A stretch of DNA of 64,000 nucleotides from Enterococcus sp. 9D6_DIV0238 (GCF_002174455.2 NZ_CP147246.1:496001-560000); one strand, 5' to 3'. Counted from the stretch's first letter, positions 10,333 through 19,640 are shown. Notes: generated from the letters alone by a model not told the origin. A program made the numbers and translations.

Positions 10333-11529
10333 TTACAATTTCTTCGTTAAAATTTTTCGAAAATTAAATAAAGATAGACAAATATTTCCAAAGACAAAGC
10401 AGGCGGTCACAATGAAAACAGAACTATAGCCCATCCCGTGCGCCACAGTTGATCCAATCATCGGACCTAATACTTGACCAAAATTACTGAACATTTGATT
10501 GTAGCTATAAATACGGCTCACACCCTCAGACGGTGTAAGCTTACTGATCAGTGTATTGATCGACGGCATTAAAGCACCTGTTGAAAATCCTAAAATGAAA
10601 CGGAGCAGTCCTAATTGAAAAGGTGTTTTAACAAAGGCCATTGGGATGTAGCAAAGCAGTGACAAAACCAGACCTGCTAATAAAACTTTATGATTACCGA
10701 TCTTATCTCCCAGCTTCCCTAGGATCGGTGATGAAATCACAGCAGACACTCCCGCTACTGAAACGATCAAACCACTGACAAACAAAATATTCCCTGTATT
10801 GCTGCTCAACGAACGAATATACAACGTTAAAATAGGGCTGATACTAGTTACACCAATTTGCAAAATCAGTGTTGTAATAAATAAGCCAATCAACACAGAT
10901 ACATGATCCATTTGAGCAAAAATCTCCTTTGTGCTCAATAGATCTTTCTTCTCTACTGGCTTGAAATCTTCTTTTACCATAAAAACGGTCAACAACGTAG
11001 TGATCAGCAAGACAACTCCTGTAATGATAAAGACATTTTCCATACCGAACCATTGAGCTAATGCGCCGCCAAACGAAGGACCAATCAATGTTCCAGCTAC
11101 GGCACCAGTCGACAACGTTCCTAAAGCCCAGCCGCTTTTTTCTCTAGGCGCCTGCGAGGCGATCATTGCTGTCGCGTTTGGGATATACCCTGATAAAATC
11201 CCATTAAAAAAACGCAAAATCAATAGCCAATAAACATTTGGTACAAAAGCCAACGCCCCCATCGTGATCGTCATACCAGCCGCAGCCCGGATCATCATCA
11301 ACTTCCGTCCTTTACGATCTGCTAAATTCCCCCAGATCGGCGCCACGATCGCAGCAGCAAAAGCTGTAACCGAAATCGCAAGTCCCGAAAATAATTCTAT
11401 CTGACTTTTCGGAGTGCCAAGTTGTTCCACATAAACAGGAATAAAAGGCATGACCAAACTAATACTGGAACCCGTAAAGAAACACCCCAACCAAGCAACC
11501 ATCAAGTTCTTTTTCCAATCAATTTTCAT
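10333..11529 (-). CDS. MFS multidrug efflux transporter (PmrA-like)
   Basis: A 398-residue major facilitator protein with twelve predicted membrane segments. It has the MFS motif A GNLADRKGRKLMM in the loop after helix 2 and the drug/H+ antiporter motif C LSTGAVAGTLIGPSFGG in helix 5. Overall sequence closely recalls the pneumococcal efflux pump PmrA. A role in proton-driven export of small toxic compounds such as fluoroquinolones or dyes is inferred from family, not shown. The ATG has GAGGTG 9 nt upstream. It is a single gene between intrinsic terminators. Confidence 0.85.
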   Translation of the reverse strand: MKIDWKKNLMVAWLGCFFTGSSISLVMPFIPVYVEQLGTPKSQIELFSGLAISVTAFAAAIVAPIWGNLADRKGRKLMMIRAAAGMTITMGALAFVPNVYWLLILRFFNGILSGYIPNATAMIASQAPREKSGWALGTLSTGAVAGTLIGPSFGGALAQWFGMENVFIITGVVLLITTLLTVFMVKEDFKPVEKKDLLSTKEIFAQMDHVSVLIGLFITTLILQIGVTSISPILTLYIRSLSSNTGNILFVSGLIVSVAGVSAVISSPILGKLGDKIGNHKVLLAGLVLSLLCYIPMAFVKTPFQLGLLRFILGFSTGALMPSINTLISKLTPSEGVSRIYSYNQMFSNFGQVLGPMIGSTVAHGMGYSSVFIVTACFVFGNICLSLFNFRKILTKKL

Positions 11530-11617
11530 ATCCGTTTACACCTCACAAGTTCTTCACTATTAACTATACTCCAAAAAGTGTAATCTCTCAAAAAAATTTC
11601 AGCAAATAAAAAGCAAA

Positions 11618-11732
11618 AGAGCGAAACAAAACTAAAAATCAGTTTTGTTTCGCTCTCTAAATCCATATAAACGGCAGGAAAAAAGCAGCTCCTTCTTATT
11701 TCTTGGAGCTAAAGACTTTTGTCTTAGCCTCT
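11618..11732. repeat. Dispersed intergenic repeat, copy 1
   Basis: A 16-bp perfect hairpin (AGAGCGAAACAAAACT 11618-11633 with its complement 11641-11656), then ATAAACGGC, then a second hairpin AGCTCC...GGAGCT (11687-11710) and CTTTTGTCTTAGCCTC. The same order occurs, inverted, at 46.2-46.4 kb, and related versions at 50.0 and 55.7 kb. The first hairpin may also act as terminator for the MFS and permease genes. Confidence 0.75.
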
Positions 11733-11741
11733 AAATCAAGA

Positions 11742-13148
11742 CTACAAAATCGCTAAAATAATAAAGTTCAAAATAAATAATGCATTTACGATCCAAAGAA
11801 TCGGCGAGATTTCTGCTATCTTTCCTTTTGCTACTTTTACAACCACATAAAAGATAAAACCAGCTGCAATACCATATGAAATGCTATAGCATAAACCCAT
11901 GAAGATCGAAGCGAAAAATGCAGGAATTGCTTCTTCTAAGTTAGTCCATTCAATATCTTTGAAGGAAGCTAACATCATTACCCCAACAAGAATCAACGCT
12001 GGCGCTGTTGCTTGGGCAGGAACGATCGCAATCAGTGGTGAAAACAAACTGCTCAAAGCAAACATTGCAGCAACTACTACTGATGTCAAGCCAGTCCGTC
12101 CGCCAGCACCGATCCCAGCTGCACTTTCCACGTAAGTCGTCGTATTTGATGTCCCGAAAACTGCACCGATCGATGTGGCAACAGCATCCGCAAACAATGC
12201 TTTATCCATTTTCGTTGAGAATCCTTTGCTGTCTTCTAAAGCCAGTTCGTCTTCTTTTGAGAAAATTCCCGTGCGGCGTCCGGTACCAATAAATGTTCCG
12301 ATCGTGTCAAAAGTATCAGACAGGCTAAATGCGATCACAGTCATCAATACTTGAGGAATTTTTGAAGCATCACTAAACAAAGACTGCATCCCTTCTGAAC
12401 CAAACGCGGCTCCGAATGTTGTCTTCAGTTCCCCTAATGAGTTGCCTAAAGAATTTTGCTGCCAGTTGATGGCAGATAAATCAACCACACCTAACGGAAT
12501 TGCAATGATCGTTGTTGCAACAATTCCGATCAAAATAGAACCGCGAACATTCAACACAACTAAAACAGTTGTTAAAACCAAACCAATAACGGCTAAGATA
12601 ATTTCAGGATTGTTGAAGTTTCCTAATGCAGGAACAATACTATCTCCATTCACTGCACCATTTTTTGGCTCAGCTTGTACAGTAAAATCCAATAATTTCG
12701 CATTTTTGATTCCCACATAAGCCACAAAAATACCGATCCCGCCACCGATTGCATGCTGCATACTTTCTGGAATTGCTTTGATGATCAATTTGCGGATCTT
12801 GGTCACTGTTATCAAAATATTAATCAGCCCGCAAATAAAGACCATTGCTAATGCTTGCTGCCATGTATAACCTAATCCAAAAACAACTGTAAATGTAAAA
12901 AACGCATTTAAACCCATTCCCGGTGCTTGTGCATATGGAACATTTGCAAAAAGTCCCATGATCAAAGTACCAATGATCGATGCAATGATCGTCGCTAAAA
13001 AGACTGCCTGAAACGGCATTCCTGTTTGTGATAAAATGGATGGATTTACAAATAAGATATAGCTCATTGCAAAAAATGTCGTTACCCCAGCCATCATTTC
13101 AGTTGAAACGTTTGTCTTGTTTTCCTTCAATTTGAAAAACTTTTCCAT
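11742..13148 (-). CDS. NCS2-family hypoxanthine/guanine permease (PbuG/AzgA type)
   Basis: A 468-residue membrane protein of the AzgA-like branch (COG2252) of nucleobase transporters. Characteristic segments are TEMMAGVTTFFAMSYILFVNP at the start, APGMGLNAFFTFT, and the signature around SDTFDTIGTFIGTGRR and GTSNTTTYVESAAGIGAGGRTGLTS. Members import hypoxanthine, guanine or adenine by proton symport. It has its own strong promoter and a ~150-nt leader in which I could not find a purine riboswitch. The neighbouring wall-anchored nucleotidase suggests uptake of bases released outside the cell. Confidence 0.85.
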   Translation of the reverse strand: MEKFFKLKENKTNVSTEMMAGVTTFFAMSYILFVNPSILSQTGMPFQAVFLATIIASIIGTLIMGLFANVPYAQAPGMGLNAFFTFTVVFGLGYTWQQALAMVFICGLINILITVTKIRKLIIKAIPESMQHAIGGGIGIFVAYVGIKNAKLLDFTVQAEPKNGAVNGDSIVPALGNFNNPEIILAVIGLVLTTVLVVLNVRGSILIGIVATTIIAIPLGVVDLSAINWQQNSLGNSLGELKTTFGAAFGSEGMQSLFSDASKIPQVLMTVIAFSLSDTFDTIGTFIGTGRRTGIFSKEDELALEDSKGFSTKMDKALFADAVATSIGAVFGTSNTTTYVESAAGIGAGGRTGLTSVVVAAMFALSSLFSPLIAIVPAQATAPALILVGVMMLASFKDIEWTNLEEAIPAFFASIFMGLCYSISYGIAAGFIFYVVVKVAKGKIAEISPILWIVNALFILNFIILAIL

Positions 13149-13304
13149 TTACTTATGTCTCTCCCTTTTCTCGATCCAAGTTCTTCACTTTTCAGTCAAG
13201 GCTTTTCTCTTTACTCAATATATCTCAGGAAAATGATTAAATCAGACGATAAAGCTGATCAATATAATAAGTGCTCGTTCTTGTTTCCTGATGAATACTT
13301 ATAA

Positions 13305-13333
13305 AGTATAAGCTAGAAAATTTCATTTTTCAA
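13305..13333 (-). promoter_or_regulatory. Promoter of the purine permease gene
   Basis: Minus strand: -35 TTGAAA (13328-13333), 17-bp spacer, -10 TATACT (13305-13310). The implied leader to the ATG at 13148 is about 150 nt. The intergenic stretch 13149-13448 otherwise holds only the nucleotidase terminator. Confidence 0.75.
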
Positions 13334-13392
13334 CAAATTATTAACTTTAAACCCTGTTTTTATTTTTAATGTTCGTGTTTTTAGGAAGTCAC

Positions 13393-13434
13393 AAAAAAGG
13401 CACATGGTATCTTTTGCTACCACGTACCTTTTTT
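13393..13434 (-). terminator. Terminator of the nucleotidase gene
   Basis: AAAAAAGGCACATGGTA and TACCACGTACCTTTTTT form a stem with one mismatch around an 8-nt loop, 15 nt downstream of the nucleotidase stop. Confidence 0.8.
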
Positions 13435-13448
13435 CTATTTATAATAAG

Positions 13449-15725
13449 CTACGTTCTCTTTTTTAAGAAAACGACAAAGCCTGAGCTGACTGATAACCAA
13501 CCTACAACAGCAATAAATGAAGTTGATTGTTCACCTGTTTTTGGCAATTCACCTTTTCCACCGGCCTCAGAAGATTTAGTAGAAATTTCTGTAGACGAGT
13601 CGGAAATAGTCTTTTTCGGTAAGATAGGGATCGTAAAAACTGCTTGGTTATTTTCATTGTCAATCACTAAAGCTGTTAGCTTTTCTTTACCTGCAAGCTT
13701 CAATGGTGCCACATTCAATTTGATGAGCCCTTCACCATCTGCTTGGCCTTGAAGATCACCTGTCGGAATCTCCGATGTCCTTGTTGCAGTTTGAGGTAGA
13801 TCGCCAGTAAAAATGACAATCGTAGCATTCGGTAATGTTACTCCTCTTAAAAGCTCATCGTCTTCGTACAAAGGATCAAAAATCGTTGCCTTTTCCAATC
13901 GATCATTGTCTGTCGGCTCAGGTGTTGGTTCGACTGGTTCAACTGGATCAGCCAATGCTTTACGTCCTTCGATCGACGCCTCGATCAATTCTCCTGCCGC
14001 TTCTTTACTTTCGATATAACTAATAAACGTTTCTGTATCTGGCTGAATCGCGTTGACTAACCGGCTCTCAGTAAAACTTGAAAAGCCATCTCCTCCGCCA
14101 AATAAAAAATCATTGATCACAACCAAATAAGGCTGCTCTGCTTGAATCGGTGTTCCATCACTTTTATACATCTCTTTCACTGCATAGGGCTGATTCGCAT
14201 CCCTTGTTTCAGCAAAAGTATATTTTAAACCTGAAATTTGTAAAAAGTAGCGTTCTTCTTCGTCATATTGCTCGTTGAGCACTTGTTGGATCTGCGCACC
14301 AGTCATTTCTACGACTTGCAGGATATTTCCGAATGGCTGAACTGCCTGTGCAGCTCCCCACGTGATTTCACCATCGGCACCTACGATCAAATCTGCACGG
14401 ATACCGCCATTGTTTGTCATCGCAAAGTCAGCATCGATCCCTTGTGCTTTAGCCATTGCCACTTGTCCGTCTGTGATCAAATTACCTAACGGTGATTCTT
14501 TACATTCATTGACTTCACGAGTGATCGACTGACTTCCCTTAGCTGTTCCGATTTTCTTGTTTGTCACAATAGAAACTCGAACTTGCGCGTCTTTTACTGT
14601 TTTATCGACAGCTTCATCCACTTTCGGGGTTGCTTTCCCTGCAGGGTCAACCGCTGAGACAGTTGCATCCGGCGTTTTTACAAAATCGTTGGTCTTTGGA
14701 TCTAATGTTCCTTGAAGATCGATATAGCCCTTCCCTTGCGACGTTGATTGAACGACTCTTGTATTATTGACTACACCATTAGTATATTGATGATTATGTG
14801 CAGCAAAAAAAGCATCGACACTATTTTCAGGATAGATTTTATTGACTTCATTTAGAATTTCTGCTGCTTCGCCTTCCACTTTTCCTGCTTTACTTGTTGC
14901 TGGAATATGAGCTAAAACAACGATCGCGTTTACTCCTTGATTTCTCAGTTGTTTAGAATAGTAGGCTATCGTTTGTGCCTCATCTAAAAAATCATAGGCT
15001 TCATAATGCTCTCGCAACACCAAATTAGGAATTTCTGTTGTAACCACGCCGATAAAACCAACCTTGACTTTATTAGCCTCAGTACCGACTTCCCTGATCG
15101 TATATGGCTGCCAGCCAAATGGAATTTCTTCGGTACCTTTTTTGACCACATTCCCAATGACTATTTGCGTTTTAGAGGCTTCTCTTGGGTATACCGTCAA
15201 AATACCATATGGATCATCAACTGGTTTTGTACCCGTCATGATTCGGTTGAATTCTGCCAGACCTTCATCAAATTCATGATTGCCAAGCGTCCCTATTGAA
15301 AAGTCCATTTGATTCAAGACTTTGATCGTTGGTTCGTCTTGAAGTAAACCTGAACTCGCCGGACTTGCTCCTACCATGTCACCAGCTTGAACACGTAAGG
15401 TTTGTCCACCTTTATTATTTTTTGAAAACTGTTCCTGAGCTTGATTGAGATACCCTGCTAATAACGGTGCAGTTCCAGCTTTTTCAACTTTATTTCCTAA
15501 ATCGTCATAAAATGATCCAGTCGTATTCAATGCACCATGAAAATCATTGATCCCTAATAATTGAAAAGGAATCAGTTCTTCTTGATTAGATAATTCTATC
15601 TGTTCAGCTTTTGCTTGTTCGTTTGTTGTTTCTGCTTGCGCTGCTCCATTGCCCCACACAATTGCGCTGCTGATTCCTCCAATAACAAAGAAAATTGTTA
15701 CTAAAGAATTATGCCACTTTTTCAT
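13449..15725 (-). CDS. LPXTG-anchored 5'-nucleotidase / 2',3'-cyclic phosphodiesterase
   Basis: A 758-residue secreted protein. Residues 1-31 form a signal peptide ending in AQA. A calcineurin-like metallophosphoesterase domain follows with metal-binding motifs INDFHGA, AGDMVG and GNHEFDEG, then the 5'-nucleotidase C-terminal domain with NNGGIRADL. The tail has LPKTG at 727-731, a hydrophobic stretch and KKRT, i.e. a sortase signal, so the enzyme is fixed to peptidoglycan. It should strip phosphate from extracellular nucleotides. It is next to a purine permease on the same strand but has its own promoter. In other Gram-positives related ecto-nucleotidases produce immunomodulatory adenosine; that role here is inference. 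Confidence 0.92.
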   Translation of the reverse strand: MKKWHNSLVTIFFVIGGISSAIVWGNGAAQAETTNEQAKAEQIELSNQEELIPFQLLGINDFHGALNTTGSFYDDLGNKVEKAGTAPLLAGYLNQAQEQFSKNNKGGQTLRVQAGDMVGASPASSGLLQDEPTIKVLNQMDFSIGTLGNHEFDEGLAEFNRIMTGTKPVDDPYGILTVYPREASKTQIVIGNVVKKGTEEIPFGWQPYTIREVGTEANKVKVGFIGVVTTEIPNLVLREHYEAYDFLDEAQTIAYYSKQLRNQGVNAIVVLAHIPATSKAGKVEGEAAEILNEVNKIYPENSVDAFFAAHNHQYTNGVVNNTRVVQSTSQGKGYIDLQGTLDPKTNDFVKTPDATVSAVDPAGKATPKVDEAVDKTVKDAQVRVSIVTNKKIGTAKGSQSITREVNECKESPLGNLITDGQVAMAKAQGIDADFAMTNNGGIRADLIVGADGEITWGAAQAVQPFGNILQVVEMTGAQIQQVLNEQYDEEERYFLQISGLKYTFAETRDANQPYAVKEMYKSDGTPIQAEQPYLVVINDFLFGGGDGFSSFTESRLVNAIQPDTETFISYIESKEAAGELIEASIEGRKALADPVEPVEPTPEPTDNDRLEKATIFDPLYEDDELLRGVTLPNATIVIFTGDLPQTATRTSEIPTGDLQGQADGEGLIKLNVAPLKLAGKEKLTALVIDNENNQAVFTIPILPKKTISDSSTEISTKSSEAGGKGELPKTGEQSTSFIAVVGWLSVSSGFVVFLKKRT

Positions 15726-15770
15726 TCCGTATACTCCTTCGCTTTTATTCCCTAATAATTACTTAATTAA

Positions 15771-15799
15771 AGAGTAACAAGTTCCAAACACGCTGTCAA
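15771..15799 (-). promoter_or_regulatory. Promoter of the nucleotidase gene
   Basis: Minus strand: consensus -35 TTGACA (15794-15799), 17-bp spacer, -10 TACTCT (15771-15776). Confidence 0.75.
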
Positions 15800-15814
15800 T
15801 GACTTCTATCAATT

Positions 15815-16450
15815 CTATTTTTGCTGTTTTATGGTAAAAATCATTCCCAATAAAATCAGTTGGAATACTGTAAGCAGGAAAATAAACAACCATTTTTCTT
15901 GTGACCATTGAAAAAAAATTATCTGTAAAGTGTTAACTGGCTTGGTAAATAGGTATGCACTATGTAGACGATCAAAACGCCCGACGAAAATCGCTAGACT
16001 TGATAAACCAGAGATAAGGAATGTGACCAGTCCAAATTGCCAGTTTTTAGTCACGAGCCCCTTTTTTCTTGCTTCATAATTTAACGTAAATAATGTACTC
16101 ATCCCCAAAATACCGTATACCAAAATGCCCGTAGCTAAAAGAACAAATTTACTCCAATCATGGATCGACTGAAGAAAAATCTGATTCTGTCCTTGATAGA
16201 TCGTCAGCTCTGCTAAATGAAAGAAATCAGTAAATAAATATGGCGCGTTCGGATAAAAGATCAGCCAGAAAGCTGCAATAAAATAAAACGACTTTCGATT
16301 GACCCGCCCAAAATAAAAACTAATTTCAATCGGGATATATGCAAGAAATACATTGAGCGCCATAAACTGATAGCTATTTGCAACTAGCAGCATATATACG
16401 CAATAAAAGACCGTCCCAATTCGAATCGTCCAACGAAGTTTTTGACTCAA
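15815..16450 (-). CDS. DUF1361 family integral membrane protein
   Basis: A 211-residue protein with about six hydrophobic segments. The FYPNAPYLFTDFFHL motif (about residues 66-80) and preceding LAYIPIEISFYFG are typical of DUF1361. It is encoded immediately upstream of the nucleotidase on the same strand, although the latter has a strong promoter of its own. Function unknown; no catalytic residues are recognised. Confidence 0.75.
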   Translation of the reverse strand: MSQKLRWTIRIGTVFYCVYMLLVANSYQFMALNVFLAYIPIEISFYFGRVNRKSFYFIAAFWLIFYPNAPYLFTDFFHLAELTIYQGQNQIFLQSIHDWSKFVLLATGILVYGILGMSTLFTLNYEARKKGLVTKNWQFGLVTFLISGLSSLAIFVGRFDRLHSAYLFTKPVNTLQIIFFQWSQEKWLFIFLLTVFQLILLGMIFTIKQQK

Positions 16451-16518
16451 CTACTTCACCCACCTTTTCTCATCAAGTGTATCATACTCGTAAATTTATA
16501 GAAAATTTTCTTGAAAAC

Positions 16519-16546
16519 TTGTTATTCTCCTATTTTATGCTAGACT
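16519..16546 (+). promoter_or_regulatory. Promoter of the HAD phosphatase gene
   Basis: -35 TTGTTA (16519-16524), 16-bp spacer ending TGC, -10 TAGACT (16541-16546). Confidence 0.55.
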
Positions 16547-16577
16547 ATCTTTAAGAAAATATCATGGAGGAATCAAC

Positions 16578-17390
16578 TTGAAAAAATTAATTGCAATCGA
16601 TTTGGATGGCACTACTTTAAATAATCAATCCCTTATCAGTCCGACAACAGAAAAAGCATTGAAAAAAGCGATCGATCATGGGCACTATGTGAGTATCGTG
16701 ACAGGACGCCCATACCGTATGAGCAGCCAATTTTACCGCCAATTAGGCTTAACAACTCCAATGGTCAATTTTAATGGCGCACTCGTTCATTTACCTGAAA
16801 AGAAATGGGCGAATGAAAAAGAAACAGGCATCAAAAGAGATTTAGTATTTGATATTTTAGCGCAGAAACAAGCGCTGAACCTTGATTTTGTTGCAGCTGA
16901 AAATAAAGAAACATTCTACATCGACACATTAGATTATTTCGACCCAGCTTTCTTCGCATCCGAGGCAACACCAAGCAATTTGCTTACGACGAAAAATTTA
17001 GTAACTGATCCAACATCTATGATGGTTCGTACAACACACGATCAAGCAAAAAATGTTTCGGATTCTTTAATAAAACAATACGGTGAATACGTCGATGTCA
17101 GAACATGGGGAGGTCCAACACCGATCTTGGAAATCGTTTCAAAAGGCATCCAAAAAGCGAAAGGCGTTGAACAGGTCGCTAGCTTCCTTAATGTTAAACG
17201 CGCTGATATTTTAGCATTCGGTGACGAACATAACGATGAAGAAATGCTTGATTACGTTGGCTGGGGCGTTGCAATGAAAAACGCGACAGATAAAATCAAA
17301 TCGGTCGCAAATGATATCACAGAAAAGACGAATGATGAAGATGGTTTAGCTGATTATTTAACTCAGTATTTGGACCTGAACGATCATTAA
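16578..17390 (+). CDS. Cof-type HAD-IIB sugar-phosphate phosphatase
   Basis: A 270-residue haloacid-dehalogenase phosphatase. Motif I is IDLDGTTLNN (nucleophile Asp8, Asp10), motif II VTGRPYR, and motif IV GDEHNDEEML with the metal-binding aspartates; the C2B-type cap lies between. Members hydrolyse sugar phosphates, flavin or pyridoxal phosphates with loose specificity. ATG is preceded by GGAGG. A strong terminator follows at 17434, so it is monocistronic. Substrate not predictable. Confidence 0.9.
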   Translation: MKKLIAIDLDGTTLNNQSLISPTTEKALKKAIDHGHYVSIVTGRPYRMSSQFYRQLGLTTPMVNFNGALVHLPEKKWANEKETGIKRDLVFDILAQKQALNLDFVAAENKETFYIDTLDYFDPAFFASEATPSNLLTTKNLVTDPTSMMVRTTHDQAKNVSDSLIKQYGEYVDVRTWGGPTPILEIVSKGIQKAKGVEQVASFLNVKRADILAFGDEHNDEEMLDYVGWGVAMKNATDKIKSVANDITEKTNDEDGLADYLTQYLDLNDH

Positions 17391-17433
17391 TATGACTTTT
17401 TCTGTATCGATCGGCTAACTACAAATTTTATAA

Positions 17434-17473
17434 GATGACTGCAGAATCCAAATGTGTGCAGTCATCTTTTTTT
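17434..17473 (+). terminator. Terminator of the HAD phosphatase gene
   Basis: GATGACTGCA (17434-17443) pairs perfectly with TGCAGTCATC (17457-17466), followed by a run of seven T. Confidence 0.85.
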
Positions 17474-17547
17474 ACCTTTACAATTCTTATTCTTCTTGAT
17501 AAAATAAGAACATACGTTCTCGTTAAATTTAGAAAAGAGGAATAACT

Positions 17548-18861
17548 ATGGATTTATCTAGAAAAATTGAGATTCTTGCTGAATCAGCCAAGTATGACGT
17601 CTCTTGCTCCAGCAGTGGTGTTGCTGATAATCAGCGGACAGGCAGCGTTGGCAGCACAGCCAAAGCTGGGATTTGTCACTCATTCACAAGCGACGGACGC
17701 TGTGTTTCCTTACTAAAACTATTATTTACAAATGCTTGTATTTTTGATTGTCACTATTGCATCAATAGAAAATCCAACGCGATCCCGCGGGCGACTTTTA
17801 CACCTCAAGAAGTCGCCGATCTAACAATGGATTTTTATATGAGAAATTATATCGAAGGCTTATTTTTAAGCTCTGCTATTATAAAAAATGTTGACTACAC
17901 AAGTGAGCTTTTGATCAAAACGCTAAAGATCTTACGTCATGAAAAAGGATTTAAAGGGTATATCCATGTGAAAGCAATTCCAGGAGCTGATGAACGATTG
18001 ATCGAAGAGCTTGGCTTTCTTGCTGATCGAATGAGCGTGAACGTTGAATTGCCTTCACGCGAAAGTCTCAAGCTTTTAGCACCGGATAAAGACCCATTCG
18101 CTTTATACAAACCTATGAAGCAAATTACCCATAAGAAAAAGGAGCTATCCTTGGTTCCAGCTTTAAAGAGAGCAAGTTCTTTTGTGCCCGCTGGACAGTC
18201 TACCCAAATGATCATTGGTGCTTCTCCGGAAAGCGATCATTCCATCGTTAAAATTGCAGAAAATCTTTATCAAAAGTATGACTTGAAGCGCGTTTATTAC
18301 TCTGCTTATATACCCGTAAATCAAGATTCGTTATTACCCGCCGTCACGACTGATCCACCTTTGTTACGAGAACACCGTTTATATCAAGCAGACTGGCTTT
18401 TACGCTTTTATCGCTTTTCTGCAGATGAAATTTTATCGCCAGAAAAACCTAATTTTAATTTATATTTAGACCCTAAAGCAAACTGGGCTGTTCAAAATTA
18501 CGAGCAATTTCCCATTGATGTTCAAACAGCCTCATACGAGCGTTTATTACGAATACCAGGAATCGGACCAAAGAGTGCCCAAAATATCTTAAAAGCAAGA
18601 AAATACTACAAATTACACTTGTCTGACCTAAAAAAATTAGGAGTCGTTGTCAAACGAGCACAGTATTTTATCAGCTGTAACGGAGCCGTTCAAGCAGGTT
18701 TGATTCAAGAGCCTGAATGGATAATCACTTCTTTGATCTCCTCTAAACAGTATGACACATTGAAAAAAGTAAATACGCAATCCAGGCATGAACAATTGTC
18801 TTTATTTGATGTGGAACGCTTTGAAGCGACCAAACACAAGGAGATGCGTTATGTCAATTGA
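17548..18861 (+). CDS. Putative DNA modification/repair radical SAM protein
   Basis: A 437-residue radical SAM enzyme. The cluster-binding CX3CX2C motif is CIFDCHYC (Cys64, Cys68, Cys71), preceded by a conserved-looking CHSFTSDGRC segment with two further cysteines. A helix-hairpin-helix DNA-binding motif RIPGIGPKSAQNIL lies near residues 334-347. This architecture matches the TIGR03916 family, which is almost always next to a DUF4130 (TIGR03915) gene and sometimes a uracil-DNA glycosylase; the partner DUF4130 gene overlaps it here by 11 nt. The reaction is not known. ATG follows AGAGG. Confidence 0.9.
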   Translation: MDLSRKIEILAESAKYDVSCSSSGVADNQRTGSVGSTAKAGICHSFTSDGRCVSLLKLLFTNACIFDCHYCINRKSNAIPRATFTPQEVADLTMDFYMRNYIEGLFLSSAIIKNVDYTSELLIKTLKILRHEKGFKGYIHVKAIPGADERLIEELGFLADRMSVNVELPSRESLKLLAPDKDPFALYKPMKQITHKKKELSLVPALKRASSFVPAGQSTQMIIGASPESDHSIVKIAENLYQKYDLKRVYYSAYIPVNQDSLLPAVTTDPPLLREHRLYQADWLLRFYRFSADEILSPEKPNFNLYLDPKANWAVQNYEQFPIDVQTASYERLLRIPGIGPKSAQNILKARKYYKLHLSDLKKLGVVVKRAQYFISCNGAVQAGLIQEPEWIITSLISSKQYDTLKKVNTQSRHEQLSLFDVERFEATKHKEMRYVN

Positions 18862-19597
18862 AGAAACAAATGAAGTTTGGGAATATGACGGCAGTTACTA
18901 TGGCTTTTTGACCATTGTTTATCATGCATTCAAAAAGAACTGTTTTCCAGAAATGATTTTGACCCCTGAAAATTCAGTTGAAACACTCTTTATCAGTGAA
19001 TGGTTCGAAACAGATGAAGAACTGGCAAAAAAAATCTATCAACGACTAGAACAGCGTCTAAAAAAAGAAAATCTTCTGTTTATTATTGATGGCTTTTATT
19101 GTTCGTTAAAAGAAAAGGAACGCTGCTTATTGGATGCGATCCAAATCGCATTATCAACAAAAGATTCGCTGACCAACCATTTGGGGCATCCATCGATCCT
19201 CGCTTTACAAAAATCCTTAAAAGCTTTGTTTAGTGAAGTCCACTTATTTACAGGATTTGTTCGTTTTGAATATGTGGGAGCATTCTTGTACAGTCAAATC
19301 GCACCTAAACATTTTTCTTTACCCTACTTATGTCCGCACTTTGCTCAAAGATACCCAAATGAAACGCTCATGATCTACGATGAAACACACCGTTTACTGG
19401 GAATCATCGAACAAGCTCAGATTCGATTTATCGAAAATACAGATCCCCCAGTATTTCACGCTCAGTCTTGCGAACAAGAAGTTCAAGACAATTGGCGAAC
19501 GTTTCTTCGAGCCGTGACGATCGAAGAACGTAAAAATGAACAAGTCCAATTATCTCACCTCCCTAAACGTTTTCGCGGAAATATGGTTGATTTTTGA
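18851..19597 (+). CDS. DUF4130 / TIGR03915 protein, partner of the radical SAM gene
   Basis: A 248-residue protein starting at ATG 18851, 7 nt after an AAGGAG that lies inside the end of the upstream gene, so the two are translationally linked. It opens EVWEYDGSYYGFLTIVYHAF, matching the family N-terminus, contains LFTGFVRFEYVGAFLYSQIAP and PHFAQRYPNETLMIYD in the middle, and ends with HLPKRFRGNMVDF. The family has distant similarity to the uracil-DNA glycosylase region in some fusions. It presumably acts with the radical SAM protein on DNA, a role inferred from co-occurrence only. No UDG gene is nearby in this window. Confidence 0.85.
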   Translation: MSIEETNEVWEYDGSYYGFLTIVYHAFKKNCFPEMILTPENSVETLFISEWFETDEELAKKIYQRLEQRLKKENLLFIIDGFYCSLKEKERCLLDAIQIALSTKDSLTNHLGHPSILALQKSLKALFSEVHLFTGFVRFEYVGAFLYSQIAPKHFSLPYLCPHFAQRYPNETLMIYDETHRLLGIIEQAQIRFIENTDPPVFHAQSCEQEVQDNWRTFLRAVTIEERKNEQVQLSHLPKRFRGNMVDF

Positions 19598-19640
19598 GAA
19601 TAAAAGGAGTTACTTCTGCTTCCACCGTTTATTCGTTTTA

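Noticed and set aside
13149..13300. Purine riboswitch in the leader of the AzgA-type permease gene
   Set aside because: The ~150-nt leader lacks the conserved TCTACC and CCGTAAAT core seen upstream of xpt.
13369..13752. Plus-strand 127-codon frame across the nucleotidase 3' end
   Set aside because: It runs through the nucleotidase terminator and reads the LPXTG-coding region in reverse; no supporting signals.
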